In this document: positions 1 to 6,113 of the stretch, in pieces
Position numbering within the stretch: position 1 is the stretch's first letter
How the letters are laid out: each line of letters starts with the position of its first letter
Assembly (NCBI GenBank): GCA_964400725.1
Contig: CAYNVS010000089.1
Coordinates: 1-6,672 of the forward strand
Direction of reading: 5' to 3'
DNA length: 6,672 nucleotides
From: CAYNVS01 sp964400725
Lineage (GTDB): Bacteria; Myxococcota_A; SURF-8; CAYNVS01
Translations under genes and position numbers: made by a program
Notes under the pieces: generated by a model
What the model was told of the DNA's origin: nothing
The model's input: only the letters and a program-made list of their open reading frames with translations
The model's database searches: none

Positions 1-706
1 ACGCATCCTGCCATTGAGCTATTTCGGCCTGACGATACGCGGCGTTGTCGTCCGCGTTAATTTTCGCGTCAACCGCCACTATTTGCCCGTCTTTCGTCTC
101 GCACAGCGGGTTTATTTCAACCAGCGAGGCGTCGAGCGAGACGAAAAGCCGCGCGGCTTCTACGAATATTTTCGCTGCGGCCTTGGCGGCCTCTCCGGTC
201 ATCCCTATTTCCAACGCGAGCCTGTTTGCCTGAAACGGCAAAAGTCCGGTCGAGGGCAAAAAGTTGGCTTTTATAATTTTCTCGGGGAAATTGCGCGCGA
301 CTTCCTCTATCTCCATGCCGCCTTCGCTCGAGGCCATCGCCGCGATGGACGACGTTTTGCGATCCACGACAAGACCGAAGTAGTATTCGCGTTTTATATC
401 AACCGCTTCCGCGATTAAGACTTTGTTTACGGCTACGCCCGCAGGGCCGCTCTGGTAGGTTGCCAGCCTCGAGCCGAGGAGCTTTTTAGCGGCTTCTATC
501 GCGTCGGCTTTGCTGCGGCACAGCTTGACGCCGCCCGCTTTGCCTCGCCCGCCCGTCAATACCTGCGCCTTAACGACCCATAAATTGCCGCCCAACCCGT
601 TGACCGCGGCTTCGATTTCATCATGCCGCTCGACCGTCGCGCCGTTGGGGACGGCTATTCCGGCGCGCTTAAAGAGTTCTTTCGCCTGATATTCGTGGAG
701 TTTCAT
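1..706 (-). CDS. sucC: Succinyl-CoA ligase (ADP/GDP-forming) subunit beta, N-terminal 235 residues
   Basis: This is the beta subunit of the TCA-cycle enzyme that interconverts succinyl-CoA and succinate with substrate-level phosphorylation of ADP or GDP. Translation from the ATG at 706 opens MKLHEYQAKELF, the classic SucC start, and stays open to the window edge. The ATP-grasp domain is clear: WVVKAQV with Lys46, the glycine-rich GGRGKAGGVKL at 52-62, and SLVEINPL followed by DAKINADDNA. Asn199 and Asp213 fall at the same numbers as the Mg-nucleotide ligands of the E. coli protein. A GAGG ribosome site (715 to 712) lies 5 bases before the ATG. The C-terminal CoA-ligase domain, about 150 residues in a normal ~390-residue protein, lies beyond the left edge, where sucD would be expected. 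No frameshift is seen in the part present. I see no convincing sigma70 promoter in the upstream AT-rich region. Confidence 0.97.
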   Translation of the reverse strand, partial: MKLHEYQAKELFKRAGIAVPNGATVERHDEIEAAVNGLGGNLWVVKAQVLTGGRGKAGGVKLCRSKADAIEAAKKLLGSRLATYQSGPAGVAVNKVLIAEAVDIKREYYFGLVVDRKTSSIAAMASSEGGMEIEEVARNFPEKIIKANFLPSTGLLPFQANRLALEIGMTGEAAKAAAKIFVEAARLFVSLDASLVEINPLCETKDGQIVAVDAKINADDNAAYRQAEIAQWQDA

Positions 707-740
707 CTTTACCTCGCGTTGTTGTAGTTAAAAGAACCAA

Positions 741-824
741 TTTAAAATAGTTACTATTTATGCGCGGAAACTTCAAGAGTTATTTACGGCGAATAAAACG
801 ACTTTCTTTTTTAACTATTTTAAA
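741..824. repeat. 13-bp perfect inverted repeat in the sucC/PLP-enzyme divergent region
   Basis: The arm at 741-753 (tttaaaatagtta) is the exact reverse complement of the arm at 812-824 (taactattttaaa), with 58 bases between them. The left arm sits 35-47 bases before the sucC start. The right arm ends 3 bases before the proposed -35 box of the rightward operon. The left arm overlaps a tighter palindrome at 745-759. The layout would suit paired operator sites in a divergent promoter region, but no regulator is identified; that role is inference. Confidence 0.6.
745..759. promoter_or_regulatory. 15-bp perfect palindrome, possible operator upstream of sucC
   Basis: AAATAGT-T-ACTATTT is a 7+1+7 inverted repeat centred on 752, 39-53 bases upstream of the sucC ATG. 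Such symmetry suits a dimeric repressor or activator. The 8-mer AACTATTT, in one orientation or the other, also occurs at 813-820 and in the promoter region of the zinc-ribbon gene (6552-6559). In AT-rich DNA this could be chance, and no binding factor is known. Confidence 0.35.
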
Positions 825-827
825 GAC

Positions 828-856
828 TTGCCCTTTGCCGCCGATTTTGCTAAATT
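828..856 (+). promoter_or_regulatory. Candidate sigma70 promoter for the PLP enzyme-tyrS operon
   Basis: TTGCCC (828-833; 4 of 6 consensus positions) and TAAATT (851-856; 4 of 6) are 17 bases apart. A TG at 848-849 gives an extended -10. Transcription would begin near 863, leaving a leader of about 60 bases. That leader holds only a weak 4-bp hairpin (CCGC...GCGG), with no SAM riboswitch or other recognisable leader element. Confidence 0.45.
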
Positions 857-924
857 CCTACTGTTTGTTAGGCTTTTGCCGCCTTGAGCGGTTATTTCGC
901 AAACCATAAACCAAGGAGAAGCGA

Positions 925-2175
925 ATGCATTACGACGAAAAAACGGCTAAGAAATTATCGCCAGAAACCCTTATGATGGGAGCGGGCTACAACCCGTGGT
1001 GGTCGGAGGGTTCAGTTAAAACGCCGCTGTTTCTTACCAGCACATTTCTTTTCAAATCGGCCGAGGACGGAGAAGAGTTCTTCGCGGTCGCGCACGGTCT
1101 CAAAGAGCAAGGCCCCAAGCCGCCGGGGCTTATTTACAGCCGCATGAACAACCCGGAGCTTCAGATCCTTGAAGAGCGCCTTAAGATATGGGAAAAAGCC
1201 GAGGACGCGGCGGCGTTCGCTTCCGGCATGGCGGCCATCTCGACGCTGTTCCTTGCGTTGTGCAAGCCCGGAGACGAAGTAGTTTACACCGTTCCGGTGT
1301 ACGGCGGAACCGACTTTCTGTTCAACCATATCGCGGGCGAATTCGGCATCAAGACTTATCACATACCGGCCGGAAAAGATTTCCCGGACAAGCTGCTTGA
1401 AATGAAAAAAGAGCTTAAAAATCTGCGCCTCGTATTCGTCGAGACGCCGGCCAACCCGACGATTGAAATGACCGACGTTGCGGAAGTCGCCAAGGTCTGC
1501 AAAAAACTTTCGACCAAAGACAGAGAGGTCGTCTTGGCCGTTGACAACACTTTCCTCGGCCCGGTATTCCAGCAGGTCATACCGCTGGGCGCCGATTTGT
1601 CGGTTTACTCCGCCACTAAGTTCATCGGCGGCCACTCCGATTTAATCGCCGGCGCGGTGCTTGGACGCAAGGATTTGTTGAAAAGCATTAAAATGTACCG
1701 CACGTTCTTGGGCTCCATGGCTCAGCCGTTCGTCTGCTGGCTGCTGCTGCGCAGCTTGGAAACGCTGAAAATCCGCATGGAAGCGAGCGCAAAGAGCGCG
1801 CAAGTAATCGCCGAGTGGCTTTCCAAACATCCGAAGGTTAAAAGAATTTACTATCCCGGCATGATGGAAAACGCTGAAAATCAGGAAGAAATCTGCAATA
1901 AGCAGTGCAAAGGGCGCGGCTCGCTGATAGCCTTTGAGGTTAAAGGCGGGAAGAAGGCCGCGTTTAAGGTTTTAAACGGCGTAAAGCTGTGCAAGCTGGC
2001 CGTGAGCCTCGGCGGCACCGAAACTCTCATCGAGCACCCGAAGACTATGACGCACTCGGACGTCGATCCGGTTATTATGGAACAGATCGGGATTACCGAC
2101 GGACTGATAAGAATATCTATCGGTCTGGAGAACCCCGACGACCTTATCGAAGACCTTAAACAGGCTCTTAAGTAG
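925..2175 (+). CDS. Cys/Met metabolism PLP-dependent enzyme (cystathionine gamma-synthase / methionine gamma-lyase family)
   Basis: This 416-residue fold-type I PLP enzyme belongs to the transsulfuration family, which handles gamma-replacement or gamma-elimination on homoserine esters, cystathionine or methionine in the cytosol. Visible landmarks are YSRMNNP (Tyr71, Arg73, phosphate contact from the neighbouring subunit), ASGMAA at 99-104, VYGGT (Tyr126, stacks on the cofactor), Asp207 in AVDNTF (pyridine nitrogen), SVYSATKFIGGHSD with Schiff-base Lys232, SLGGTETLIEHP at 361-372, and RISIGLE with Arg396 (substrate carboxylate). Every catalytic position is intact and the length is normal. An AAGGAG ribosome site (913-918) sits 6 bases before the ATG. 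The exact reaction is unclear. Gly128 stands where methionine gamma-lyases have their hallmark Cys, yet Val360 stands where cystathionine synthases and lyases usually have Glu. It probably shares a transcript with tyrS. No other methionine or cysteine gene lies nearby to settle its role. Confidence 0.93.
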   Translation: MHYDEKTAKKLSPETLMMGAGYNPWWSEGSVKTPLFLTSTFLFKSAEDGEEFFAVAHGLKEQGPKPPGLIYSRMNNPELQILEERLKIWEKAEDAAAFASGMAAISTLFLALCKPGDEVVYTVPVYGGTDFLFNHIAGEFGIKTYHIPAGKDFPDKLLEMKKELKNLRLVFVETPANPTIEMTDVAEVAKVCKKLSTKDREVVLAVDNTFLGPVFQQVIPLGADLSVYSATKFIGGHSDLIAGAVLGRKDLLKSIKMYRTFLGSMAQPFVCWLLLRSLETLKIRMEASAKSAQVIAEWLSKHPKVKRIYYPGMMENAENQEEICNKQCKGRGSLIAFEVKGGKKAAFKVLNGVKLCKLAVSLGGTETLIEHPKTMTHSDVDPVIMEQIGITDGLIRISIGLENPDDLIEDLKQALK

Positions 2176-2196
2176 CGGTCGCATGGGCGGAAACAA

Positions 2197-2201
2197 AGAG
2201 G
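2197..2201 (+). promoter_or_regulatory. Ribosome binding site that decides the tyrS start
   Basis: AGAGG ends 5 bases before the ATG at 2207. The in-frame ATG at 2183 has no purine-rich site before it and would add eight residues (MGGNKEEK) partly encoded by the ribosome site itself. The downstream start is therefore preferred. Confidence 0.75.
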
Positions 2202-2206
2202 AAAAA

Positions 2207-3445
2207 ATGTCGTTTTACAAAGAATTCGAGGAGAGGGGTTTTGTCAAGCAGGTTACGGACGAAGCGATTAAAGAGAAGCTGGATAAAGAAAGGCTGATAT
2301 TCTACACCGGCTACGACCCGACGGCGAAAAGCCTTCACGTCGGACATCTTCTCGCAATTATGGCGATGCGCAGATTGCAGCTGGCGGGGCATAAGCCGAT
2401 AGTGATTATCGGCGGCGGCACGACAATGGTCGGCGATCCGTCGGGCAAAATAACGATGCGGAAGATGCTCTCCAAGGAAGAGATAAATGAAAACGCCGAG
2501 CTGCTTAAAAAGCAGTTCAGCCGCTTTCTTGTTTTCGGCGAAGGGCCGTCCGACGCGGTTATGATTAACAACGCCGACTGGCTTTGCTCGCTTAACCTGC
2601 TCGATTTTCTGCGCGACATAGGCGTGCATTTCAGCGTAAACCGTATGCTTACCTACGATTCCGTAACGGCGCGCCTTGAAAAAGGAATGACCTTCCTCGA
2701 ATTTTCGTACAATCTGCTTCAGGCGTACGATTTTTATTACTTGTTCAAGCATTACGGCTGCGCGCTGCAAATGGGCGGCGACGACCAGTGGGCGAACATC
2801 ACCGCGGGGATGGATTTAATCCGGCGCAAAGCCCAGGGGGAAGCGTACGGCCTTACGAACCCGCTGCTTACTACCGCGACCGGCCATAAAATGGGCAAGA
2901 CCGAATCCGGCGCGGTTTGGCTCGACCCAGAAATGACCAGCCCGTACGAGTTCTTCCAATACCTCGTCAACTGCGACGACAAGGACGTAAGCAAGCTGCT
3001 GCGTCTGTTCACCGATTTGCCGCTCGCCCGCATTTACGAGCTTGAGGCGCTTGAAGGCGCGGAGCTGCGCGAGGCGAAAAAGGTTTTGGCGTACGAGGTT
3101 ACGAAGCTGGTTCACGGCGCGGAAGAAGCCGATAAAGCGGCGGCTGCGGCGGACGCGGCGTTCGGCGCGGCCAAAGAGATTACGCCCGAAACCGATTTGC
3201 CTACGGCGGAACTTGCACGCGGCGAGCTGGAAGCGGCCCCGCTGCTTGCGGCCGTTCTAGCTGATAAAGGCGTCCTTTCCTCCCGCGGGGAGTGCAGGCG
3301 GCTTATTAAAGGCGGCGGCGTGTACGTAAACAACGAGCGCGTAAGCGACCCGGAAAAAAAACTTACGCCCGGCGACGTCGATAAATACGGACAAATTATC
3401 GTCCGGCTCGGCAAGAAGAACTACCACCGCATTAAAATAGTTTAA
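2207..3445 (+). CDS. tyrS: Tyrosyl-tRNA synthetase
   Basis: This class I aminoacyl-tRNA synthetase charges tRNA-Tyr with tyrosine using ATP in the cytosol. The 412 residues match the usual ~400-425 of bacterial TyrRS. In order there are FYTGYDPTA (residues 32-40, tyrosine pocket, Tyr33), the HIGH box as HVGH (44-47), the YNLLQAYDF helix (Tyr168, Gln172, Asp175, substrate contacts), GGDDQWANI at 190-198, and the KMSKS equivalent KMGKT (228-232), the form typical of TyrRS. An alanine-rich stretch (about 305-322) leads to a C-terminal S4 RNA-binding domain (about 345-410) containing RRLIKGGGVYVNNERV. It follows the PLP enzyme by 31 bases with no terminator between, so cotranscription is likely. 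A strong terminator comes 18 bases after the stop. No T-box or other leader is visible. The start at 2207 was chosen for its ribosome site. Confidence 0.98.
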   Translation: MSFYKEFEERGFVKQVTDEAIKEKLDKERLIFYTGYDPTAKSLHVGHLLAIMAMRRLQLAGHKPIVIIGGGTTMVGDPSGKITMRKMLSKEEINENAELLKKQFSRFLVFGEGPSDAVMINNADWLCSLNLLDFLRDIGVHFSVNRMLTYDSVTARLEKGMTFLEFSYNLLQAYDFYYLFKHYGCALQMGGDDQWANITAGMDLIRRKAQGEAYGLTNPLLTTATGHKMGKTESGAVWLDPEMTSPYEFFQYLVNCDDKDVSKLLRLFTDLPLARIYELEALEGAELREAKKVLAYEVTKLVHGAEEADKAAAAADAAFGAAKEITPETDLPTAELARGELEAAPLLAAVLADKGVLSSRGECRRLIKGGGVYVNNERVSDPEKKLTPGDVDKYGQIIVRLGKKNYHRIKIV

Positions 3446-3462
3446 CCGTTTTGCTTTCTCTC

Positions 3463-3493
3463 AAACGGGCGGCCTAAAGCCGCTCGTTTTTTT
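3463..3493 (+). terminator. Intrinsic terminator after tyrS
   Basis: An 11-bp stem (3463-3473 with 3479-3489, one G-U pair) closes a CTAAA loop. The T-run at 3487-3493 overlaps the foot of the stem. It begins 18 bases past the tyrS stop and ends the rightward operon before the separately promoted tRNA. Confidence 0.9.
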
Positions 3494-3529
3494 ATCCGCA
3501 AAAACGACAATATCTTTTTCAGATTTTTC

Positions 3530-3558
3530 TTGAAATTCTCGCCGATTTGCTTTATACA
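3530..3558 (+). promoter_or_regulatory. Promoter for tRNA-Leu
   Basis: TTGAAA (3530-3535; 5 of 6 consensus) and TATACA (3553-3558; 4 of 6) have the ideal 17-base spacer. The predicted start near 3565 is only a few bases before the mature 5' end at 3568, as expected for a single tRNA gene. Confidence 0.75.
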
Positions 3559-3567
3559 AATTGTTGC

Positions 3568-3656
3568 GCCGGAATGGTGGAATTGGTAGACGCGCTGGAC
3601 TCAAAATCCAGTAGGCCGCAAAGCCTGTGAGGGTTCGATTCCCTCTTCCGGCACCA
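3568..3656 (+). tRNA. tRNA-Leu, anticodon CAA, CCA encoded
   Basis: The 89-base sequence folds as a class II tRNA. The acceptor stem is GCCGGAA (3568-3574) with TTCCGGC (3646-3652), followed by discriminator A3653 and a genomic CCA (3654-3656). The D-arm region contains GGTAGAC. The anticodon stem CTGGA/TCCAG holds the loop CTCAAAA, giving anticodon CAA at 3602-3604, which reads the leucine codon UUG. The long variable arm AGGCCGCAAAGCCT is typical of tRNA-Leu, and the T loop is GGTTCGATTCC. It is a single tRNA with its own promoter. No clear hairpin terminator follows; the T-rich stretch just after the CCA may be enough. Confidence 0.97.
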
Positions 3657-3744
3657 CCTTTTAATTTTCCCAATAAAATGTATTTAACAGCCGCGGCGGA
3701 CGCATAACCTTCCGCGGAGTCCATAAATTCATTGCCCTGAATAC

Positions 3745-3773
3745 AAAAAAAAGGCAGGCTTTGCGCCTGCCTT
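3745..3773 (-). terminator. Intrinsic terminator of the SCP2-like/aminotransferase operon
   Basis: AAGGCAGGC (3751-3759) and GCCTGCCTT (3765-3773) form a perfect 9-bp stem with loop TTTGC. Read leftward it runs into an 8-base U tract (3752 to 3745). It lies 28 bases past the aminotransferase stop. Read rightward it lacks a T tract, so it is unlikely to work well for the tRNA. Confidence 0.9.
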
Positions 3774-3800
3774 CCATGCCTTTAATCTGCAAAGCGTTCT

Positions 3801-5036
3801 TTATTCTCCGAACGTCTTTTTGACGACTTTAAACGCCTCGCGTGCGACCGCGACGGTTTCTTCGACGTCTTTTTCCGTGTGAGCGGCGCTGACGAACCAA
3901 TTGTGATGCGGGTGCAAATATACGCCGCGTTCCGCGCATTCGGCGCTGAACAGCTGCATGCGGCGGAAATCGGACTCGTTCGAGAACGTCATATTCGGTA
4001 TCGTGTACGGGCCGGACATGGTTATCTTCAAACCGTTGTCGGCGGCGGCTTCGTACATGCCTTTAAACAGCTTCTCTCCGATTTTCATCATTTTCTCGAC
4101 GCTTTTTTCTTTTTGCATCGTCGACAGCGTAGCGATGGAAGCGGCCATTGCGTCGGCGTTGTTCCAGAACGAGCCGGTGAGGAAGACGCGGGAGCAGGCC
4201 GGACGGAGATATTCGCGGCCGGTGCAGGCGCTTATGGGGTAGCCGTTTCCCATCGCCTTGCTGAACACCGCTAAATCGGGGGTTACGCCGAAGTAATGGT
4301 GCGAGCCTTTTATCGAAAGCCTGAACCCGGCGCGCACGTCGTCCACGATTAGAATAATTCCCTCTTTGTCGCAAATCGCGCGGACTTCCTGCCAGAAACC
4401 GTCTTTTGGCAGCTCTGAATCGCCGAACGCCGGATGATGATACGGCGTCATAATAATTCCCGCCACGTCGTTTTTATTGTCGGCGATGGCTTTTTTAATG
4501 CTGCCGATGTCGTTGAATTTGTACTGAACTATATGTTCGCGGTCTTCTTTTAAAATTCCGCCGTGGCCGGGCGTGCACCACGCGTGAATGCCGTGATAGG
4601 CGCCTTTGGCCATTAAAATCTTGCGGCGCTGGGTGTGCTCGCGGGCCGAAAGTATCGCCCACGTGGTAAGATCGGAGCCGTTCTTTCCGAACACCGCCCA
4701 CTCCGCGCCGTCAATTAATTTGACCATGAACTCGGCCAGCTCGACGCCGACCGCGGTCGGGATGCTGAAGCAAAGTCCGTTGTCGCGAACTTTTGCTGCG
4801 GCCGCTTCCACTTTGGGATGTTTGTAGCCAAGCACCATCGGGCCGTAGCCGCACATCCAGTCTATAAATTTGTTGCCGTCCACGTCGTAAATGTACGCGC
4901 CCTCTCCGCGCTCCGCGAAGTACGGGTATCTTCCGGGCACGGTGAGCGTCGGGCTCTGGTGGCCGTAAATGCCGCTTGGTATGTATTCGGCGGCCTTTTT
5001 AAAAACCTCTAAAGATTTATCGAACCGGTAAGCCAT
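3801..5036 (-). CDS. Class III PLP-dependent aminotransferase, HemL-like but probably not HemL
   Basis: This 411-residue aminotransferase resembles glutamate-1-semialdehyde aminomutase in overall layout. Landmarks are an N-terminal region with GEGAYIYDVDGNKFIDW (45-60), KNGSD (118-122, phosphate-binding turn), GAYHG (145-149, Tyr147 stacks on PLP), LIVDDVRAGFR with Asp232 (pyridine nitrogen), AVFSKAMGNGYPISA with Schiff-base Lys260, and TGSF at 287-290. It departs from HemL: KNGSD replaces SGTEA, DDV replaces DEV, GNGYP replaces GGGLP, and it is slightly shorter than the usual ~430. No haem-synthesis gene is nearby. These forms resemble class III aminotransferases acting on other substrates, for example in cell-surface or secondary metabolism; the substrate here is unknown. 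A strong AGGAGG precedes the ATG by 5 bases. It lies 47 bases after the SCP2-like gene and a terminator follows, so it is the last gene of a two-gene operon. Confidence 0.9.
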   Translation of the reverse strand: MAYRFDKSLEVFKKAAEYIPSGIYGHQSPTLTVPGRYPYFAERGEGAYIYDVDGNKFIDWMCGYGPMVLGYKHPKVEAAAAKVRDNGLCFSIPTAVGVELAEFMVKLIDGAEWAVFGKNGSDLTTWAILSAREHTQRRKILMAKGAYHGIHAWCTPGHGGILKEDREHIVQYKFNDIGSIKKAIADNKNDVAGIIMTPYHHPAFGDSELPKDGFWQEVRAICDKEGIILIVDDVRAGFRLSIKGSHHYFGVTPDLAVFSKAMGNGYPISACTGREYLRPACSRVFLTGSFWNNADAMAASIATLSTMQKEKSVEKMMKIGEKLFKGMYEAAADNGLKITMSGPYTIPNMTFSNESDFRRMQLFSAECAERGVYLHPHHNWFVSAAHTEKDVEETVAVAREAFKVVKKTFGE

Positions 5037-5083
5037 CTTGGCCTCCTATTGCGAGAGTTGTTAATGGGTGCGTCAACCGCGGG

Positions 5084-5860
5084 TTACGGCTTTAAATAAC
5101 CGCCGAGAACGTCGAGCGAGGCGTTTATTTGATCGAGCATCAACAAATGCCCCTTCATGGAAAGAACGCCCAGCCCCACTGCGGCCATAGCGTCCATTTT
5201 GCCGTTGAACAGCGCCATGGCGTCCTCGAATTTCGGAATTGAAAGCTCCGCGTTGCAGGCGGCGGGCTCCGCGAAGGAAAGCGACAGCCTTCCGTTTTTA
5301 ATAGTAAACGCCGCGTTGAGTCTGTCGGCGCCCGAACCGATTTTAAACGCGGCCACCCCTTGCGGCGCGGCGGCGATGTAATGGTTCGCTTTATGGTCGC
5401 GCTCCGCGACTATTTCCAAACCGCGCATGGCGATGCCGAACAGAATCGACAGAACTTTGCCGAGCTCTTCGGGATGCTCCTTAACGTAACCTTCGGAGTC
5501 TTTCATTATTTCGTCGAGTCTTTTGGTCAGCTCGGTAAACGTTTTAATAAGCCCTACGTTCCAGACGCCGATGTAAGGTATGGGGAACGCCTTTTTTCCG
5601 GCGAACATGTCGTTTAGAATTTTTGGCGTCGGAAAAGCCAAACCGAGTTTTGGGGCGAGTTTCGGCTCTTTGCTGAAACTTACTCCTCCTTTTCCGTCAA
5701 GGGTTAAAACCGCGCACGGTCCGCCGGGGACCGCCAGCATCACGCTTCCGCGGGACTTGGCCGCAATCGCGCGCGCCTTGTCGTCTTTCGCCGCCAGGTC
5801 GCACAAGGCCGGAAGTACCGCGTGAAGGTTTACGTACGCTAAAGTTTTGTCTTTTTGCAT
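5084..5860 (-). CDS. Probable SCP2-like protein with two tandem SCP2-type halves
   Basis: The 258-residue product has no signal peptide or membrane segment and is probably cytosolic. I do not recognise a characterised homologue. The C-terminal half (about 165-256) looks like a sterol-carrier-protein-2 fold: a lipid-binding type beta sheet (AFTIKNGRLSLSF), then ELSIPKFEDAMALFNGKMDAM, then a Gly-rich helix region. The N-terminal half (about 36-119) repeats the plan, with LGLAFPTPKILNDMFAGKKAF aligning to that same segment and followed by another helix. An internal duplication is likely. SCP2 folds bind hydrophobic ligands or act as accessory domains; no ligand can be named here. AGGAGG (5875 to 5870) sits 9 bases before the ATG at 5860. 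A longer reading frame from a TTG at 5914 is rejected because that TTG is the -35 box itself. It is the first gene of an operon with the downstream aminotransferase. Confidence 0.8.
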   Translation of the reverse strand: MQKDKTLAYVNLHAVLPALCDLAAKDDKARAIAAKSRGSVMLAVPGGPCAVLTLDGKGGVSFSKEPKLAPKLGLAFPTPKILNDMFAGKKAFPIPYIGVWNVGLIKTFTELTKRLDEIMKDSEGYVKEHPEELGKVLSILFGIAMRGLEIVAERDHKANHYIAAAPQGVAAFKIGSGADRLNAAFTIKNGRLSLSFAEPAACNAELSIPKFEDAMALFNGKMDAMAAVGLGVLSMKGHLLMLDQINASLDVLGGYLKP

Positions 5861-5869
5861 GTTCTTTTG

Positions 5870-5875
5870 CCTCCT
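5870..5875 (-). promoter_or_regulatory. Ribosome binding site fixing the SCP2-like gene start
   Basis: A perfect AGGAGG lies 9 bases before the ATG at 5860 and within about 5 bases of the predicted transcription start. It supports the 258-residue product over an 18-residue N-terminal extension. Confidence 0.8.
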
Positions 5876-5886
5876 GTTTATAAAAA

Positions 5887-5914
5887 AGTTTATTAAAAAA
5901 GGTTGTAATGTCAA
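5887..5914 (-). promoter_or_regulatory. Promoter of the SCP2-like/aminotransferase operon
   Basis: Read leftward, a perfect TTGACA (5914 to 5909) is followed 16 bases later by TAAACT (5892 to 5887; 4 of 6). The predicted start is near 5880, giving a very short leader of about 20 bases. It is the best -35 box in the window, so fairly strong basal expression is plausible. Confidence 0.7.
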
Positions 5915-5925
5915 TAATTTTTTTG

Positions 5926-5939
5926 CGAGCGGTCGCTCG
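5926..5939. repeat. GC-rich palindrome just upstream of the operon promoter
   Basis: CGAGCG-GT-CGCTCG is a 6+2+6 perfect inverted repeat, 11 bases upstream of the -35 box. The adjoining T/A tract is on the wrong side for a terminator in either direction, so a protein-binding site is the likelier reading. No regulator is known. Confidence 0.35.
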
Positions 5940-6113
5940 AAATAGGGCCGCGCGCGTTTTCAACCCGCAGAAGGGAAGCTAATGCGGAACATTTGCCGGA
6001 CGCAAAGGCAAGACGAATGCGCCCGGCATTAAATTAGACAAGCCGAAGACATGCCGGCGTTTACAACATTATTATTAATTAACTTTTTACGCGAGAAACG
6101 CTTCGCCGCAAAT

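Noticed and set aside
14..418. Rightward 134-codon frame opposite sucC
   Set aside because: It is an antisense shadow of an intact, unmistakable sucC sequence, and its product shows no recognisable motif.
857..924. Riboswitch or T-box in the leader of the PLP-enzyme operon
   Set aside because: The leader is only about 60 bases, with one 4-bp hairpin and no conserved SAM-riboswitch or T-box sequence.
1012..1635. Leftward 207-codon frame inside the PLP-enzyme gene
   Set aside because: It is opposite a fully conserved enzyme, has low-complexity charged translation, and no motif.
2168..2770. Leftward 200-codon frame opposite tyrS
   Set aside because: It is a mirror of conserved TyrRS coding sequence; codon bias explains the open frame.
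3568..3656. tRNA-Leu as an integration site for a mobile element
   Set aside because: There is no integrase, no repeated 3' tRNA end and no foreign-looking cargo in the window.
3691..3717. Two CCGCGG copies 15 bases apart after the tRNA, as a possible terminator
   Set aside because: CCGCGG is self-complementary, the loop is long and no T tract follows.
3461..3724. 87-codon leftward frame across the tRNA, with GNRTLTGF...ILSPARLPIPP
   Set aside because: It is the antisense translation of tRNA-Leu, a well-known false protein in databases. It also runs through the tyrS terminator.
5982..6032. Tiny 16-codon rightward frame with a purine-rich stretch before its ATG
   Set aside because: It is too short, without a promoter or any recognisable peptide feature. 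The surrounding 5-bp inverted repeats are too weak to support a small RNA.
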